This document shows, piece after piece, positions 24,118 through 33,642 of a DNA stretch of 64,000 bases. The DNA is from Streptomyces sp. NRRL B-3428 (lineage in GTDB: Bacteria > Actinomycetota > Actinomycetes > Streptomycetales > Streptomycetaceae), in the NCBI GenBank assembly GCA_000721375.1, contig JOGW01000002.1, forward strand, positions 372,001-436,000. Direction: 5' to 3'. The notes beneath the pieces are model-generated. The model ran no database searches. It was not told where the DNA came from and saw only the letters and a program-made list of their open reading frames with translations. The stretch's first letter is position 1. Every line of letters begins with the position of its first letter. The position numbers and the translations under genes were made by a program.

Positions 24118-25389
24118 CTCCGCATGCCACACCGCCCTCGCCGCCAGCGGCAGCAGAGACGCCGCCATGCTGACCGCCCCGCCCACGATGAACACCGACG
24201 GCGCGCCCCAGACCCCGGCCGCCCAGCCGCCCACCGGGAAGAACAGCGGGGTCACGCCCACCGCCGTGAACGCCATCACCGAGGAGACCCGCCCCAGATA
24301 GCCCGGCTCGGTGTTGGCCTGGATCAGGGTCGAGGAGAGCCCGCCGCACAGCCCGCTCACCAGACCGGCGGTCAGCGCCACGGACGCGGCGGCGGGGACA
24401 TTGGGCATCAGACCGATGGCGCCGATCGCGGCGGAGGCCACGAGCAGGGTCATGGTCGCCCAGAGACCGGCGCGCGGGAACCGGCCGGCCACGGCGAGCC
24501 CGAGCGTGCTGACGCCCGCGCCGAAGGCCATCGACCCGAGGACGAAACCGACCCCGGCCGGACCCCAGCCGCGCTCCTCTCCGAGCAGCACGATGCCGAC
24601 GGTGAGCGGGGGCGAGATGCCTATCTGGCTGATGCAGCCGGAGACCACCAAAGGCCCGACCACGGGATGGCGCCGGACGTAACGCAGCCCGTCCCGCAAC
24701 TCCCGCCAGGCGCTGCCCTTCTCCCGGGCCGCGGACGCCGCGTCGTCCGGCCGTACGGAAGCGATCCGCACGGCGATCAGGAGCACCAGCGACAGGGCGA
24801 ACAGCACCCCAGCCGCCGCGAACGCCGCCTCGGGCCCGCCCACCCCCAGCGCGAATCCGGCCATGGGCGGCCCGGCCAGCCGGCCGATGCGCTCCACGAA
24901 GTTCTTGAGGCCGAGCAGCCGCATCAGCTCGCCCTGCCCGGTGATCCGGGCGGGCAGGGCGCCGACCGCGGGCATGAACAGCGCGTCCACGATGCCGAAG
25001 AGCAGCGCGAGCACCACGAGCAGCCAGAGCCCGGGAGCGGTGAGCCACAGGAGCGCGGCCACCGTGATGATCAGCGCACACCGGGCCGTGTCCGAACCGA
25101 TGACGACCATGCGCGGCCCGAACCGGTCCGCGATCACTCCCCCGCCGAGCATCAACAGCGCACGCGGCACCGCGCCGACCGCCATCACCATGCCCACCTG
25201 TGCGGGTCCGCCGATCTGCGCGGCGGCCCAGCCGAGGGAGAGGAAGTAGACGCTGTCACCGACCATCGAGGCGGCATACGCACACAGCCAGCGCACGACG
25301 TTGGCATCCCGGTGGACGGCTTTCGCCGGGGGCGCTTCGACGGTGGATGATCCGGACGATTTCGCGTGCAGGGGCGAATCACTGGTCAC
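24082..25389 (-). CDS. MFS transporter (paralogue 2)
   Basis: 435 residues from the GTG at 25389 (VTSDSPLHAK); a TTG seven codons upstream is less likely. It has about 12 transmembrane segments, DANVVRWLCAYAASMVGDSV near residue 28 and ALLMLGGGVIADRFGPRMVV near 80, nearly the same as in the transporter at 22055-23380. It lies upstream of the regulator on the same strand, separated by the double operator, and downstream of hisF. Its last residues (RVSKPG) and stop are duplicated in tandem in the DNA. Substrate unknown; efflux is likely. Confidence 0.83.
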   Translation of the reverse strand: MTSDSPLHAKSSGSSTVEAPPAKAVHRDANVVRWLCAYAASMVGDSVYFLSLGWAAAQIGGPAQVGMVMAVGAVPRALLMLGGGVIADRFGPRMVVIGSDTARCALIITVAALLWLTAPGLWLLVVLALLFGIVDALFMPAVGALPARITGQGELMRLLGLKNFVERIGRLAGPPMAGFALGVGGPEAAFAAAGVLFALSLVLLIAVRIASVRPDDAASAAREKGSAWRELRDGLRYVRRHPVVGPLVVSGCISQIGISPPLTVGIVLLGEERGWGPAGVGFVLGSMAFGAGVSTLGLAVAGRFPRAGLWATMTLLVASAAIGAIGLMPNVPAAASVALTAGLVSGLCGGLSSTLIQANTEPGYLGRVSSVMAFTAVGVTPLFFPVGGWAAGVWGAPSVFIVGGAVSMAASLLPLAARAVWHAELPERGRVSKPG

Positions 25390-25480
25390 GCTGGGCGATG
25401 ATCGTGCCAACCGGCGTACGGAGCAAGCGATTTCTGTACGGAACGGGCCTCAGCGGACCGGATGCCAGGCCGGACCAGGT

Positions 25481-25560
25481 GCCCAGCCGGACCCAGGTGC
25501 CGGGACTCAGCGCACCCGTTGCCCAGCCGGACCCAGGCGCCAGGACTCAGCGCACCGGGT
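25481..25560 (-). repeat. Tandem duplication of the hisF gene end
   Basis: Two 40-bp copies beginning GCCCAGCCGGACCCAGG (25481-25520 and 25521-25560) differ at five positions or so. The second includes the hisF stop codon (25547-25549) and last codons. A further degraded copy is recognisable at about 25446-25480. Confidence 0.85.
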
Positions 25561-26302
25561 GCCCGGCCTCCCGCAGCGCCGACTTCACCTCGCCGATCCG
25601 CAGATCGCCGAAGTGGAAGACGGACGCGGCGAGTACGGCGTCGGCGCCCGCGGCGACCGCCGGGGCGAAGTGCTCGAGCCTGCCCGCGCCGCCCGAGGCG
25701 ATCACGGGAACCGTCACGTGCCCCCGTACGGCCTCGATCATCTCGATGTCGTAGCCGTCCTTGGTGCCGTCGGCGTCCATCGAGTTGAGCAGGATCTCGC
25801 CCGCGCCCAACTCGGCCGCCTGGTGGGCCCATTCGACGGCGTCGATGCCCGCGGACTTGCGGCCGCCGTGCGTCGTGACCTCGAAGGAGCCCGACTCGGT
25901 ACGACGGGCGTCCACCGACAGGACGAGCACCTGGCGCCCGAAGCGCTCGGCGATCTCGCGGATCAGGTCGGGGCGCGCGATGGCGGCCGTGTTCACGCCC
26001 ACCTTGTCCGCGCCGGCCCGCAGGAGCTTGTCCACGTCCTCGGCGGTGCGGACGCCGCCGCCGACCGTGAGCGGGATGAAGACCTGCTCGGCGGTGCGGC
26101 GGACCACGTCGTACGTGGTCTCGCGGTTGCCGGACGAGGCGGTGATGTCGAGGAAGGTCAGCTCGTCGGCGCCCTCGGCGTCGTAGACCTTGGCCATCTC
26201 GACGGGGTCGCCCGCGTCGCGCAGGTTCTGGAAGTTGACTCCCTTGACGACCCGGCCGTTGTCGACGTCCAGGCAGGGGATCACACGGACGGCGAGCGTC
26301 AT
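25547..26302 (-). CDS. hisF: Imidazole glycerol phosphate synthase, cyclase subunit
   Basis: 251 residues. HisF joins ammonia, made by HisH, to PRFAR to give imidazole glycerol phosphate and AICAR. TIM-barrel features are [19 protein letters not shown] (residue 7 on, with catalytic Asp11 equivalent), [13 protein letters not shown] near 78, NTAAIARP near 103 and the phosphate loops [12 protein letters not shown] and [11 protein letters not shown] near 200-230. The ATG overlaps the stop of the upstream RidA-like gene by 4 bases. It is the last gene of the his operon here, followed by the duplicated 3' end. Confidence 0.97.
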   Translation of the reverse strand: MTLAVRVIPCLDVDNGRVVKGVNFQNLRDAGDPVEMAKVYDAEGADELTFLDITASSGNRETTYDVVRRTAEQVFIPLTVGGGVRTAEDVDKLLRAGADKVGVNTAAIARPDLIREIAERFGRQVLVLSVDARRTESGSFEVTTHGGRKSAGIDAVEWAHQAAELGAGEILLNSMDADGTKDGYDIEMIEAVRGHVTVPVIASGGAGRLEHFAPAVAAGADAVLAASVFHFGDLRIGEVKSALREAGHPVR

Positions 26303-26718
26303 GACTGCTGTTCTCCTCGGAAAGCTTCGAGTTCCACTTCGACCAGGATGCGCGGATCGACGAACCCGGAGACGACCGCCAGGGTCGTCACCGGCCGTAC
26401 GGCGTCGAAGACTTCGCGATGGGCGCGGCCCACCTCGTCGGCGTCGCGCGCATGGGTCAGCAGCATCCGGGTGCGGATGACATGCGAGGCGTCGAGTCCG
26501 AACTCCCCCAGCGCCTCGAGGGCGTTGGCGAAGGCGACCTCGGCCTGTTCGTACGGGTCGCCCTCCCCGTACAGGATCTCGCCCTTGAAGGACGTGGTCC
26601 CGCCGACGAGGACACGGTCGCCGGCGGCGACGGCGCGTGAGAAACCGAAGGCGTCCTCCCAGGGACTCCCGCTCTGCACGCGCCGTACGCCGCCGTCGAT
26701 ACCGCCGTCGCCGGTCAT
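26299..26718 (-). CDS. RidA-family (YjgF/YER057c/UK114) protein within the his operon
   Basis: 139 residues from the ATG at 26718. RidA proteins hydrolyse reactive enamine/imine intermediates released by PLP enzymes. It has [20 protein letters not shown] near residue 38, a run of [20 protein letters not shown] near 70, the conserved Arg in [17 protein letters not shown] near 90 and the end [11 protein letters not shown]. The start overlaps the priA stop by 4 bases and its stop overlaps hisF by 4 bases, so it is embedded in the operon. The operon also contains the PLP enzyme HisC, a plausible source of such intermediates. Confidence 0.87.
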   Translation of the reverse strand: MTGDGGIDGGVRRVQSGSPWEDAFGFSRAVAAGDRVLVGGTTSFKGEILYGEGDPYEQAEVAFANALEALGEFGLDASHVIRTRMLLTHARDADEVGRAHREVFDAVRPVTTLAVVSGFVDPRILVEVELEAFRGEQQS

Positions 26719-27449
26719 GACGACACAGCCTCCAGGGCCTCTTCCAACGTGAACTGCTTGGCGTAGAGCGCCTTGCCGACGATCGAGCCCTCGACGCCGA
26801 GGGGGACGAGGGAGGCGATGGCACGCAGGTCGTCGAGCGACGAGACGCCACCGGAGGCGACGACCGGGCGGTCGGTCGCCGCGCACACATTGCGCAGCAG
26901 CTCCAGGTTGGGGCCCTGCAGCGTGCCGTCCTTGGCGATGTCGGTCACCACGTACCGCGCGCAGCCCTCGGAGTTGAGGCGCTCCAGGGTCTCGTACAGG
27001 TCGCCGCCGTCGCGGGTCCAGCCGCGGCCGCGCAGGGTCGTACCGCGTACGTCGAGACCGACCGCGATCTTGTCGCCGTGCGAGGCGATGACCTTGGCGA
27101 CCCACTCGGGGGTCTCCAGGGCCGCGGTGCCCAGGTTGACGCGGGTGCAGCCGGTGGCGAGCGCGGCCTCCAGGGAGGCGTCGTCGCGGATGCCGCCGGA
27201 GAGCTCGACCTTGATGTCCATCGCGCCGGTGACCTCGGCGATCAGTGCGCGGTTGTCACCGGTGCCGAACGCGGCGTCGAGGTCCACGAGATGCAGCCAC
27301 TCGGCACCCGCGCGCTGCCACGCGAGGGCGGCCTCCAGCGGGGAGCCGTACGAGGTCTCGCTGCCGGACTCGCCGTGCACGAGGCGGACGGCCTGACCGT
27401 CGCGTACGTCGACGGCGGGGAGGAGTTCGAGCTTGTTGGCGCTGGTCAT
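26715..27449 (-). CDS. priA: Bifunctional phosphoribosyl isomerase A (HisA/TrpF)
   Basis: 244 residues. In actinobacteria this TIM-barrel enzyme isomerises both ProFAR (histidine path) and phosphoribosyl anthranilate (tryptophan path). It shows [20 protein letters not shown] (residue 8 on, Asp11 equivalent), [15 protein letters not shown] near 77, [12 protein letters not shown] near 103, [15 protein letters not shown] near 165 and [12 protein letters not shown] near 190. No trpF is present beside trpC or elsewhere in the window, which supports the dual role. It begins with a one-base overlap (TGATG) with hisH. Confidence 0.95.
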   Translation of the reverse strand: MTSANKLELLPAVDVRDGQAVRLVHGESGSETSYGSPLEAALAWQRAGAEWLHLVDLDAAFGTGDNRALIAEVTGAMDIKVELSGGIRDDASLEAALATGCTRVNLGTAALETPEWVAKVIASHGDKIAVGLDVRGTTLRGRGWTRDGGDLYETLERLNSEGCARYVVTDIAKDGTLQGPNLELLRNVCAATDRPVVASGGVSSLDDLRAIASLVPLGVEGSIVGKALYAKQFTLEEALEAVSS

Positions 27450-28096
27450 CAGAGGGTTCCGATCCAGTTGGTCAGGAGCTGCGCACCGGCGTCGCCGGAC
27501 TTCTCGGGGTGGAACTGGGTGGCCCACAGCGCGCCGTTCTCCACCGCGGCCACGAAGGGCTTGCCGTGGGTGGCCCAGGTGACGAGCGGGGCGGTGATGG
27601 TGGCGTTGTGGACTTCGAGGGACCAGTCGTGGACCGCGTACGAGTGCACGAAGTAGTAGCGCGCGTCCGCGTCCAGACCGGCGAACAGCCGGGTGCCGGC
27701 GGGGGCTTCGACGGTGTTCCAGCCCATGTGCGGAACGATGTCCGCCTGCAGCGGGCCGACCGTGCCGGGCCACTCGTCGAGGCCCTCGGTCTCCACACCG
27801 TGCTCGATACCGCGCTCGAAGAGGATCTGCATACCCACGCAGATGCCCATCACCGGGCGGCCGCCGGAGAGCCTGCGGCCCACGATCCAGTCGCCGCGGG
27901 CCTCCTTCAGACCGTTCATACAGGCGGCGAACGCGCCGACGCCGGGCACGAGCAGCCCGTCCGCGTTCATCGCCTTGTCGAAGTCACGCGTGATCTCGAC
28001 GTCCGCGCCCACCCGGGCGAGGGCACGCTCGGCGGAACGGACGTTGCCGAAGCCGTAGTCGAAGACGACTACCTTCTTGGAGCCGGTCGCTGTCAT
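27449..28096 (-). CDS. hisH: Imidazole glycerol phosphate synthase, glutaminase subunit
   Basis: 215 residues, class I glutamine amidotransferase. It supplies ammonia to HisF. The nucleophile Cys is in [13 protein letters not shown] (near residue 88) and the His-Glu pair is in [14 protein letters not shown] (near 195). [15 protein letters not shown] at residue 11 is the usual N-terminus. The ATG at 28096 overlaps the end of a 55-residue membrane protein gene by 4 bases, and the stop shares one base with the priA start. Confidence 0.97.
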   Translation of the reverse strand: MTATGSKKVVVFDYGFGNVRSAERALARVGADVEITRDFDKAMNADGLLVPGVGAFAACMNGLKEARGDWIVGRRLSGGRPVMGICVGMQILFERGIEHGVETEGLDEWPGTVGPLQADIVPHMGWNTVEAPAGTRLFAGLDADARYYFVHSYAVHDWSLEVHNATITAPLVTWATHGKPFVAAVENGALWATQFHPEKSGDAGAQLLTNWIGTL

Positions 28097-28260
28097 TCCC
28101 AGATCCCCTGAATCCGCAGGACACCCGCGACCAGGCACATCACGGAGCCGATGCCGAGCAGCACGATGACGCCCTTGGGCATCTCCTGCTTGCTGAACGA
28201 GTAGGCACCGCCGGCGAGGAACAGGCCGACGAAGATCAGGATGGTGGAGAGACCGGTCAC
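28093..28260 (-). CDS. 55-residue membrane protein between hisB and hisH
   Basis: The frame from the GTG at 28260 reads [20 protein letters not shown], then [20 protein letters not shown] and [15 protein letters not shown]: two hydrophobic helices joined by a short polar loop. It overlaps the hisB stop and the hisH start by 4 bases each, so it is translated with the his enzymes. I do not recognise a named family; I recall a similar hypothetical protein at this place in other Streptomyces. No enzymatic role is suggested by sequence. Confidence 0.78.
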   Translation of the reverse strand: MTGLSTILIFVGLFLAGGAYSFSKQEMPKGVIVLLGIGSVMCLVAGVLRIQGIWE

Positions 28261-28850
28261 AGTGCGCCCTTGGTCGACGGGAGGATGCCGGCCGCACGCG
28301 GGTCGCGCTCGGAGGCGTAACGCAGCGCGCGGGCAAGCGCCTTGAACTGGCACTCGACGATGTGGTGGGCATTGCGCCCGTACGGGACGTGGACGTGCAG
28401 CGCGATCTGGGCCTGCGCGACGAAGGACTCCAGGATGTGCCGGGTCATCGTCGTGTCGTACTCGCCGATCATCGGCGCCATCTTCTCGGGCTCGGTGTGC
28501 ACGAGGTAGGGGCGGCCGGACAGGTCGACCGTGACCTGGGCGAGCGACTCGTCGAGCGGCACGGTGCAGTTGCCGAAGCGGTAGATGCCGACCTTGTCGC
28601 CGAGTGCCTGCTTGAAGGCGGCGCCGAGGGCGAGCGCGGTGTCCTCGATGGTGTGGTGCGAGTCGATGTGCAGATCGCCCTCGGTCTTCACCGTGAGGTC
28701 GAACAGACCGTGCCGGCCGAGCTGGTCGAGCATGTGGTCGTAGAAGCCGACCCCGGTCGACACATCGACCTTTCCGCTGCCGTCGAGGTCGATCTCGACG
28801 ACGACGGAGGTCTCCTTGGTGGTGCGCTCAACGCGTCCGATGCGGCTCAT
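28257..28850 (-). CDS. hisB: Imidazoleglycerol-phosphate dehydratase
   Basis: 197 residues. It dehydrates imidazole glycerol phosphate to imidazole acetol phosphate using Mn bound by His clusters. Both metal motifs are present: [14 protein letters not shown] (near residue 65) and [17 protein letters not shown] (near 160), plus the start [13 protein letters not shown]. It is a monofunctional enzyme without the phosphatase domain found in enteric HisB. It overlaps hisC by 4 bases. Confidence 0.97.
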   Translation of the reverse strand: MSRIGRVERTTKETSVVVEIDLDGSGKVDVSTGVGFYDHMLDQLGRHGLFDLTVKTEGDLHIDSHHTIEDTALALGAAFKQALGDKVGIYRFGNCTVPLDESLAQVTVDLSGRPYLVHTEPEKMAPMIGEYDTTMTRHILESFVAQAQIALHVHVPYGRNAHHIVECQFKALARALRYASERDPRAAGILPSTKGAL

Positions 28851-29965
28851 GCGCTCTGCTCCTGCTCCTTCTTCAGTTCACGTACCGCGTTCAGGAACGC
28901 GTCGTTCTCCTCGGGCGTGCCCGCGGTGACCCGCAGCCAGCCCGGTACGCCGTTGTCCCTGACCAGGACACCCCGGTCGAGGATCTGCTGCCATACGGCA
29001 TGGGCATCGTCGAATCGTCCGAACTGCACGAAGTTGGCGTCCGACGGGGTGACTTCGTAGCCGAGCGCGCGCAGCTCGCGGACGATCCGGTCGCGCTCCA
29101 GCTTCAGCTGCTCCACGTACGCGAGCAGGGTGTCGGTGTGTTCCAGGGCCGCGAGCGCGGTGGCCTGCGTGACGGCCGACAGGTGGTACGGCAGGCGTAC
29201 GAGCTGCACCGCGTCCACGACCGCGGGGTGCGCGGCGAGATAGCCGAGGCGCAGCCCGGCCGCGCCGAAGGCCTTGGACATCGTGCGCGAGACGACGAGG
29301 TTCGGGCGGCCTTCGATCAGCGGCAGCAGCGAATCGCCGTGGCTGAACTCGATGTACGCCTCGTCCACGACGACCAGCGAGGGCTTGGCCGCCTGCGCGG
29401 CCTCGTAGAGCGCGAGCACCGTCGCGGCCTCGACGGCCGTGCCCGTCGGGTTGTTGGGCGAGGTGATGAAGGTGACGTCCGGCGCGTGCTCGGCGATCGC
29501 CTTCGTGGCAGCCTCGACATCGATCGTGAAGTCGGGATTACGGGGGCCGGAGATCCAGCCCGTACCCGTGCCGCGCGAGATGAGCGCGTGCATCGAGTAC
29601 GAGGGTTCGAACCCGATGGCGCTACGGCCGGGGCCGCCGAAGGTCTGCAGCAACTGCTGGAGGACCTCGTTGGACCCGTTGGCCGCCCAGACGTTCTCGA
29701 CGCCCACCTGGTGGCCCGCCGTCTTCGTCAGATAGCGGGCCAGCTCCGTGCGCAGCTCGACCGCGTCGCGGTCGGGGTAGCGGTTGAGGCCCCGGGCCGC
29801 TTCGGTGACGCGCTCGGCGATCCGCTGCACCAGGGGCTCGGGCAGCGGATACGGGTTCTCGTTGGTGTTCAGGCGTACGGGAACGTCCAACTGCGGGGCG
29901 CCGTAAGGGGACTTGCCCTTCAGTTCGTCCCGGATGGGAAGGTCGTCAATTCCGATCTTGCTCAC
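28847..29965 (-). CDS. hisC: Histidinol-phosphate aminotransferase
   Basis: 372 residues from the GTG at 29965 ([18 protein letters not shown]), which overlaps the hisD stop by 4 bases. It transfers the amino group of glutamate to imidazole acetol phosphate with [15 protein letters not shown] (near 31), [10 protein letters not shown] (near 172), [10 protein letters not shown] (near 203) and the PLP lysine region [19 protein letters not shown] (near 229) are standard for fold-type I aminotransferases. Confidence 0.96.
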   Translation of the reverse strand: MSKIGIDDLPIRDELKGKSPYGAPQLDVPVRLNTNENPYPLPEPLVQRIAERVTEAARGLNRYPDRDAVELRTELARYLTKTAGHQVGVENVWAANGSNEVLQQLLQTFGGPGRSAIGFEPSYSMHALISRGTGTGWISGPRNPDFTIDVEAATKAIAEHAPDVTFITSPNNPTGTAVEAATVLALYEAAQAAKPSLVVVDEAYIEFSHGDSLLPLIEGRPNLVVSRTMSKAFGAAGLRLGYLAAHPAVVDAVQLVRLPYHLSAVTQATALAALEHTDTLLAYVEQLKLERDRIVRELRALGYEVTPSDANFVQFGRFDDAHAVWQQILDRGVLVRDNGVPGWLRVTAGTPEENDAFLNAVRELKKEQEQSA

Positions 29966-31284
29966 TTGCCGGGCACCTTCCAGCCGAACCTCGCCTTGAT
30001 CGCCGCGCCGTGCGCCGGCAGATCCTCCGCCTCCGCCAGCGTCACCACGTGATGGGCGACATCGGCAAGCGCGTCCTTCGAGTAGTCGACGATGTGGATG
30101 CCGCGCAGGAACGACTGCACGCTGAGCCCCGAGGAGTGGCAGGCGCAGCCGCCGGTGGGCAGGACGTGGTTGGAGCCGGCGCAGTAGTCGCCGAGCGAGA
30201 CGGGCGCCCAGGGGCCGACGAAGATCGCGCCGGCGTTCTTGACGCGGTCGGCCATGGCCGCGGCGTCGGCGGTCTGGATCTCCAGGTGCTCGGCGCCGTA
30301 CGCGTCGACGACCTTCAGACCGTCTTCGAGGGAGTCGACGAGGACGATCGCGGACTGCCGGCCGTTCAGGGCCGGCACGATCCGGTCCTCGATGTGCTTG
30401 GAGGCCGCGACCTGCGGCTCCAGCTCCTTCTCGACGGCATCCGCGAGCGCCACCGAGTCCGTGACGAGCACTGCGGCGGCCAGCGGGTCGTGCTCGGCCT
30501 GGCTGATCAGGTCGGAGGCCACGTGCACCGGGTCGGCGGTGTCGTCGGCGAGGACGGCGATCTCGGTCGGACCCGCCTCGGCGTCGATGCCGATCTTGCC
30601 GGTGAAGTAGCGCTTGGCGGCCGCGACCCAGATGTTGCCGGGCCCGGTCACCATGTTCGCGGGCGGGCAGGACTCGGTGCCGTACGCGAACATCGCCACG
30701 GCCGTGGCACCGCCCGCGGCGTACACCTCGTCGATGCCGAGGAGCGCGCACGCGGCGAGGATCGTCGGGTGCGGCAGGCCGTCGAACTCGGCCTGCGCGG
30801 GGGAAGCGAGCGCGATCGACTCGACGCCGGCCTCCTGGGCCGGGACGACGTTCATGATCACGGACGACGGGTACACCGAGCGGCCACCGGGTGCGTAGAG
30901 ACCGACGCGCTCGACGGGAACCCACTTCTCGGTCACGCTGCCGCCGGGCACCACCTGGGTGGTGTGCGGGGTGCGGCGCTGCTCGCGGTGGACCGTGCGC
31001 GCACGCTTGATCGACTCCTCGAGCGCGGCCCTCACCTCGGGATCCAGCTCGGCGAGCGCCTTGTGCAGGGCCTCTACCGGCACCCGCACCTGCTCGAGCC
31101 GTACACCGTCGAACTTCTCCGCGAAGTCGACCAGCGCCGCGTCGCCCCGATGATGGACGTCCTCACAGATCGGCCGCACCTTGTCCAGGGCGGCCGCGAC
31201 GTCGAACTCGGCACGGGGCAGCAGAGCGCGCAGTGCGGCGCCCTCGGGGAGGGCGTCTGCACGCAGGTCGATTCGAGAGATCAC
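29962..31284 (-). CDS. hisD: Histidinol dehydrogenase
   Basis: 440 residues, first gene of the his operon. It oxidises L-histidinol to histidine in two NAD-dependent steps with a bound Zn. Recognisable blocks are [20 protein letters not shown] (near 125), [17 protein letters not shown] (near 212), [17 protein letters not shown] (near 236), [15 protein letters not shown] (near 262) and [15 protein letters not shown] (near 378). It starts with GTG at 31284. The 140-base gap upstream presumably holds the operon promoter; I see no leader peptide with His codons there. Confidence 0.97.
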   Translation of the reverse strand: MISRIDLRADALPEGAALRALLPRAEFDVAAALDKVRPICEDVHHRGDAALVDFAEKFDGVRLEQVRVPVEALHKALAELDPEVRAALEESIKRARTVHREQRRTPHTTQVVPGGSVTEKWVPVERVGLYAPGGRSVYPSSVIMNVVPAQEAGVESIALASPAQAEFDGLPHPTILAACALLGIDEVYAAGGATAVAMFAYGTESCPPANMVTGPGNIWVAAAKRYFTGKIGIDAEAGPTEIAVLADDTADPVHVASDLISQAEHDPLAAAVLVTDSVALADAVEKELEPQVAASKHIEDRIVPALNGRQSAIVLVDSLEDGLKVVDAYGAEHLEIQTADAAAMADRVKNAGAIFVGPWAPVSLGDYCAGSNHVLPTGGCACHSSGLSVQSFLRGIHIVDYSKDALADVAHHVVTLAEAEDLPAHGAAIKARFGWKVPGK

Positions 31285-31424
31285 GCACCAATTCTCTCAG
31301 ACGGCCGCGCGCCACCGTCGCGCGTATCCACTGGCTGATACGCGGCGGGGCGGCCGGTCAAGGGCCCGCACCCCGGTCCGGGCCCTGGCACGGGGCCTGA
31401 GGCGGGGCCCGCTCCGGGCCCTGC

Positions 31425-31826
31425 TCACACCCCCTGGCCGCCCGCTCCGAACGACCTGCGGGAAACCTCCGCCACCGTCGTGTTCGCGACAACCACCACC
31501 GCCGCGATCACCGCCGCCACCGGGTGTCCGACGCCGTACAGGGCTGCCGCACCACCGCCGAGGACCAGGGCCTTCACCAGGAGCACCCCGGGCAGCCCGG
31601 GCGGCCGCTTCGCCTTCGGCGCCGCGAACTGGCCCCAGAGCACGATCGCGAGCGCCGGGGTGCCGAGGCCCAGGAGCACGTTGAGCAGCACGCTGTCCGT
31701 GGCCGTGAAGCCCCACCAGCACAGCAGCGCGAGCGCGGCCATCTCGACCAGGAACGCCAGCAGCTCGTTGGCCACGAACCAGGGCGGCCCCTCCAGGCCC
31801 GCCGCACCCCGCACTTCCCCACCCAC
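31425..31826 (-). CDS. YrdB-family (DUF2568) membrane protein
   Basis: 133 residues from a GTG at 31826, which has GGAGAGGG at good spacing; the longer frame upstream is not protein-like. Four hydrophobic segments follow the start PPWFVANELLAFLVEMAALA (N-terminal half typical of YrdB), with WGQFAAPKAKRP near residue 70 as the polar loop. The function of the family is unknown. It is upstream of hisD on the same strand but separated by 140 GC-rich bases with several potential hairpins. Confidence 0.75.
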   Translation of the reverse strand: MGGEVRGAAGLEGPPWFVANELLAFLVEMAALALLCWWGFTATDSVLLNVLLGLGTPALAIVLWGQFAAPKAKRPPGLPGVLLVKALVLGGGAAALYGVGHPVAAVIAAVVVVANTTVAEVSRRSFGAGGQGV

Positions 31827-32000
31827 CGTGTTCCCTCTCCCCAGGTCAGCGTTAGATCGCCGAGCCTCCCACGCACCACCTCCCCCAGGGAACGGTTCCG
31901 GCCAATACCCGCCCCACGCGATCTCCCTCACCACTAGCGTTCAGCCCGTCATGCAGGGGGCATGACACAGGTGTACGAGTGCGGGAGGGGACGTACAGAC

Positions 32001-33560
32001 GTGACGAGCGAGATGCCGGACGATCTGACCCCGGCAGAGGTCGGCCTGTGGCAGGCGTTCCAGAACGGGTCGCGCTACGACCTGTCCACCGGCGATCCGG
32101 AGGTGGACGACCCGCACGGCGTGCACCACTGGGGTGCGGACCGCAGCGTACGGGCCCGGGTGATCTGCATGCTGATGCTGGACGGACCGCCCGCCCGGGA
32201 CGGCAGGGTCGCCGCCGTCAAGGTCACGGGTCTCCTCGTCACGGACTACCTCGACGTCGCGGGCGGCACCGTCACGCCGTACGTCGAATTCAAGAACTGC
32301 CGTTTCGAGAAGGAGATCTCCCTCCCCGAGAGCCGCTTCACCACGCTCCGGTTCTCCAACTGCTCGATCCCGCGCCTGGAGGCCGCCCGGCTGCACACCG
32401 AGGGCGATCTGCATCTGCCGCGCTGCCGGGTGCACCGCGGCATCCGTCTCACGGACGCGCAGATCGGCACGGATCTGCTGCTCAGCCAGGCCGTGGTGCA
32501 CCGCGACCGGCGCGACCGCACGGTCAACGCGGACGGGCTCTCGGTCGGCCAGGACCTGCAGGCCGAACTGATGGAGTCGTACGGGGAGTTCCGGATGCGC
32601 GGCGCGAAGGTCGGGGTCTCCCTGAGCCTGCGCGGGAGCCGGCTGCTCAACGAGACGGGGCGGTATGCGTTCAACGCACCGCAACTGACCGTCGAGCGCG
32701 CCCTGTATCTGACCCCGGCGGCCGTCTCCGACCCCGTGTTCACGGCCGGCGCGACCCCGGCCCGTGGCACCCGGATCCAGCAGTTCGAGTGCCGGGGCGC
32801 CATCCGGCTCGACGACGGACGGTTCACCGACGCGATCGACTTCGACCGCGCCCTGCTGTTGATGGGCGAGGACCACCAGCTCTCGCTGCGCCGGGTGCAG
32901 ACCTCCGAGCTGCGCTTCCTCGCCGAGCGCCCCGAGGGCGGCAAGGTGGTGCTCTCCGGCGCGAAGGTGACCAGCCTGCGCGACCGTGCGGTGAGCTGGC
33001 CGGGACCCGGGCATCTGGAGATGAACGGTTTCGCGTACGACAACCTCATCCCCGTCGACAAGTTCCCGCTCTCCACCCGCCTGGAATGGGTCGAGGCGGC
33101 CACGCCCGAGTACAACCCGGAGCCGTACGAACGCCTCGCCTCGGTGCTGCGCGCCACCGGCGAGGACTCCGAGGCCCGCGAGGTGCTGCTCGCCAAACAG
33201 CGCCGACGCCGGCAGACCCTGCCGGTCGCGGGCAAGCTCTGGGGTTACGCACAGGACTGGACGGTCGCGTACGGATACCGGCCGGGCCGGGCGGCGCTGT
33301 GGATGGCGGTGCTCTGGGCGCTGAGCGGTTACGCGTTCTCGTACTACGACCCGGCGGCGATGAAGGCCGGTGAGGGCCCCGTCTACCAGCCGGTCCTGTT
33401 CGCGCTCGATCTGATCCTGCCCGTGATGAACCTCGGCCAGGAAGGCCACTGGCGGGTGGACGGGCTGTGGCAGTGGCTGGCCGCGTTGCTGGTCATACTG
33501 GGCTGGATCCTGGCGACGACGGTGGCGGCGGGCGCTTCGCGGCTTTTGCGCAGAGGGTGA
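32001..33560 (+). CDS. Beta-solenoid-like protein with C-terminal membrane domain
   Basis: 519 residues from the GTG at 32001, preceded by GGGAGGGG; an ATG at 31962 would add 13 residues but lacks a suitable ribosome binding site. Residues 60-350 show a periodic pattern of alternating hydrophobic residues (VEFKNCRFEKEISLPESRF, LHLPRCRVHRGIRLTDAQIG, LSLRGSRLLNETG) as in pentapeptide-like beta-solenoids. After an Arg/Lys-rich helix (AKQRRRRQTLP), two or three membrane segments close the protein (WMAVLWALSGYAFSYY; LLVILGWILATTVAAGA). Similar Streptomyces proteins are sometimes labelled oxidoreductase without visible cofactor motifs; I see none here. Function unknown. Confidence 0.65.
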   Translation: MTSEMPDDLTPAEVGLWQAFQNGSRYDLSTGDPEVDDPHGVHHWGADRSVRARVICMLMLDGPPARDGRVAAVKVTGLLVTDYLDVAGGTVTPYVEFKNCRFEKEISLPESRFTTLRFSNCSIPRLEAARLHTEGDLHLPRCRVHRGIRLTDAQIGTDLLLSQAVVHRDRRDRTVNADGLSVGQDLQAELMESYGEFRMRGAKVGVSLSLRGSRLLNETGRYAFNAPQLTVERALYLTPAAVSDPVFTAGATPARGTRIQQFECRGAIRLDDGRFTDAIDFDRALLLMGEDHQLSLRRVQTSELRFLAERPEGGKVVLSGAKVTSLRDRAVSWPGPGHLEMNGFAYDNLIPVDKFPLSTRLEWVEAATPEYNPEPYERLASVLRATGEDSEAREVLLAKQRRRRQTLPVAGKLWGYAQDWTVAYGYRPGRAALWMAVLWALSGYAFSYYDPAAMKAGEGPVYQPVLFALDLILPVMNLGQEGHWRVDGLWQWLAALLVILGWILATTVAAGASRLLRRG

Positions 33561-33642
33561 ACCCTGCGACCCGGCCCCGCGGCCGAACTGTTACCACCCG
33601 CCCCACAACCAACACGGCGAAACTTCGGTCTTCACCCGCACC

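Noticed and set aside
31285..31424. Histidine leader peptide or attenuator before hisD
   Set aside because: No run of His codons is present; the GGGCCC-rich hairpins there are more likely a terminator of the YrdB-like gene or simple GC-rich sequence.
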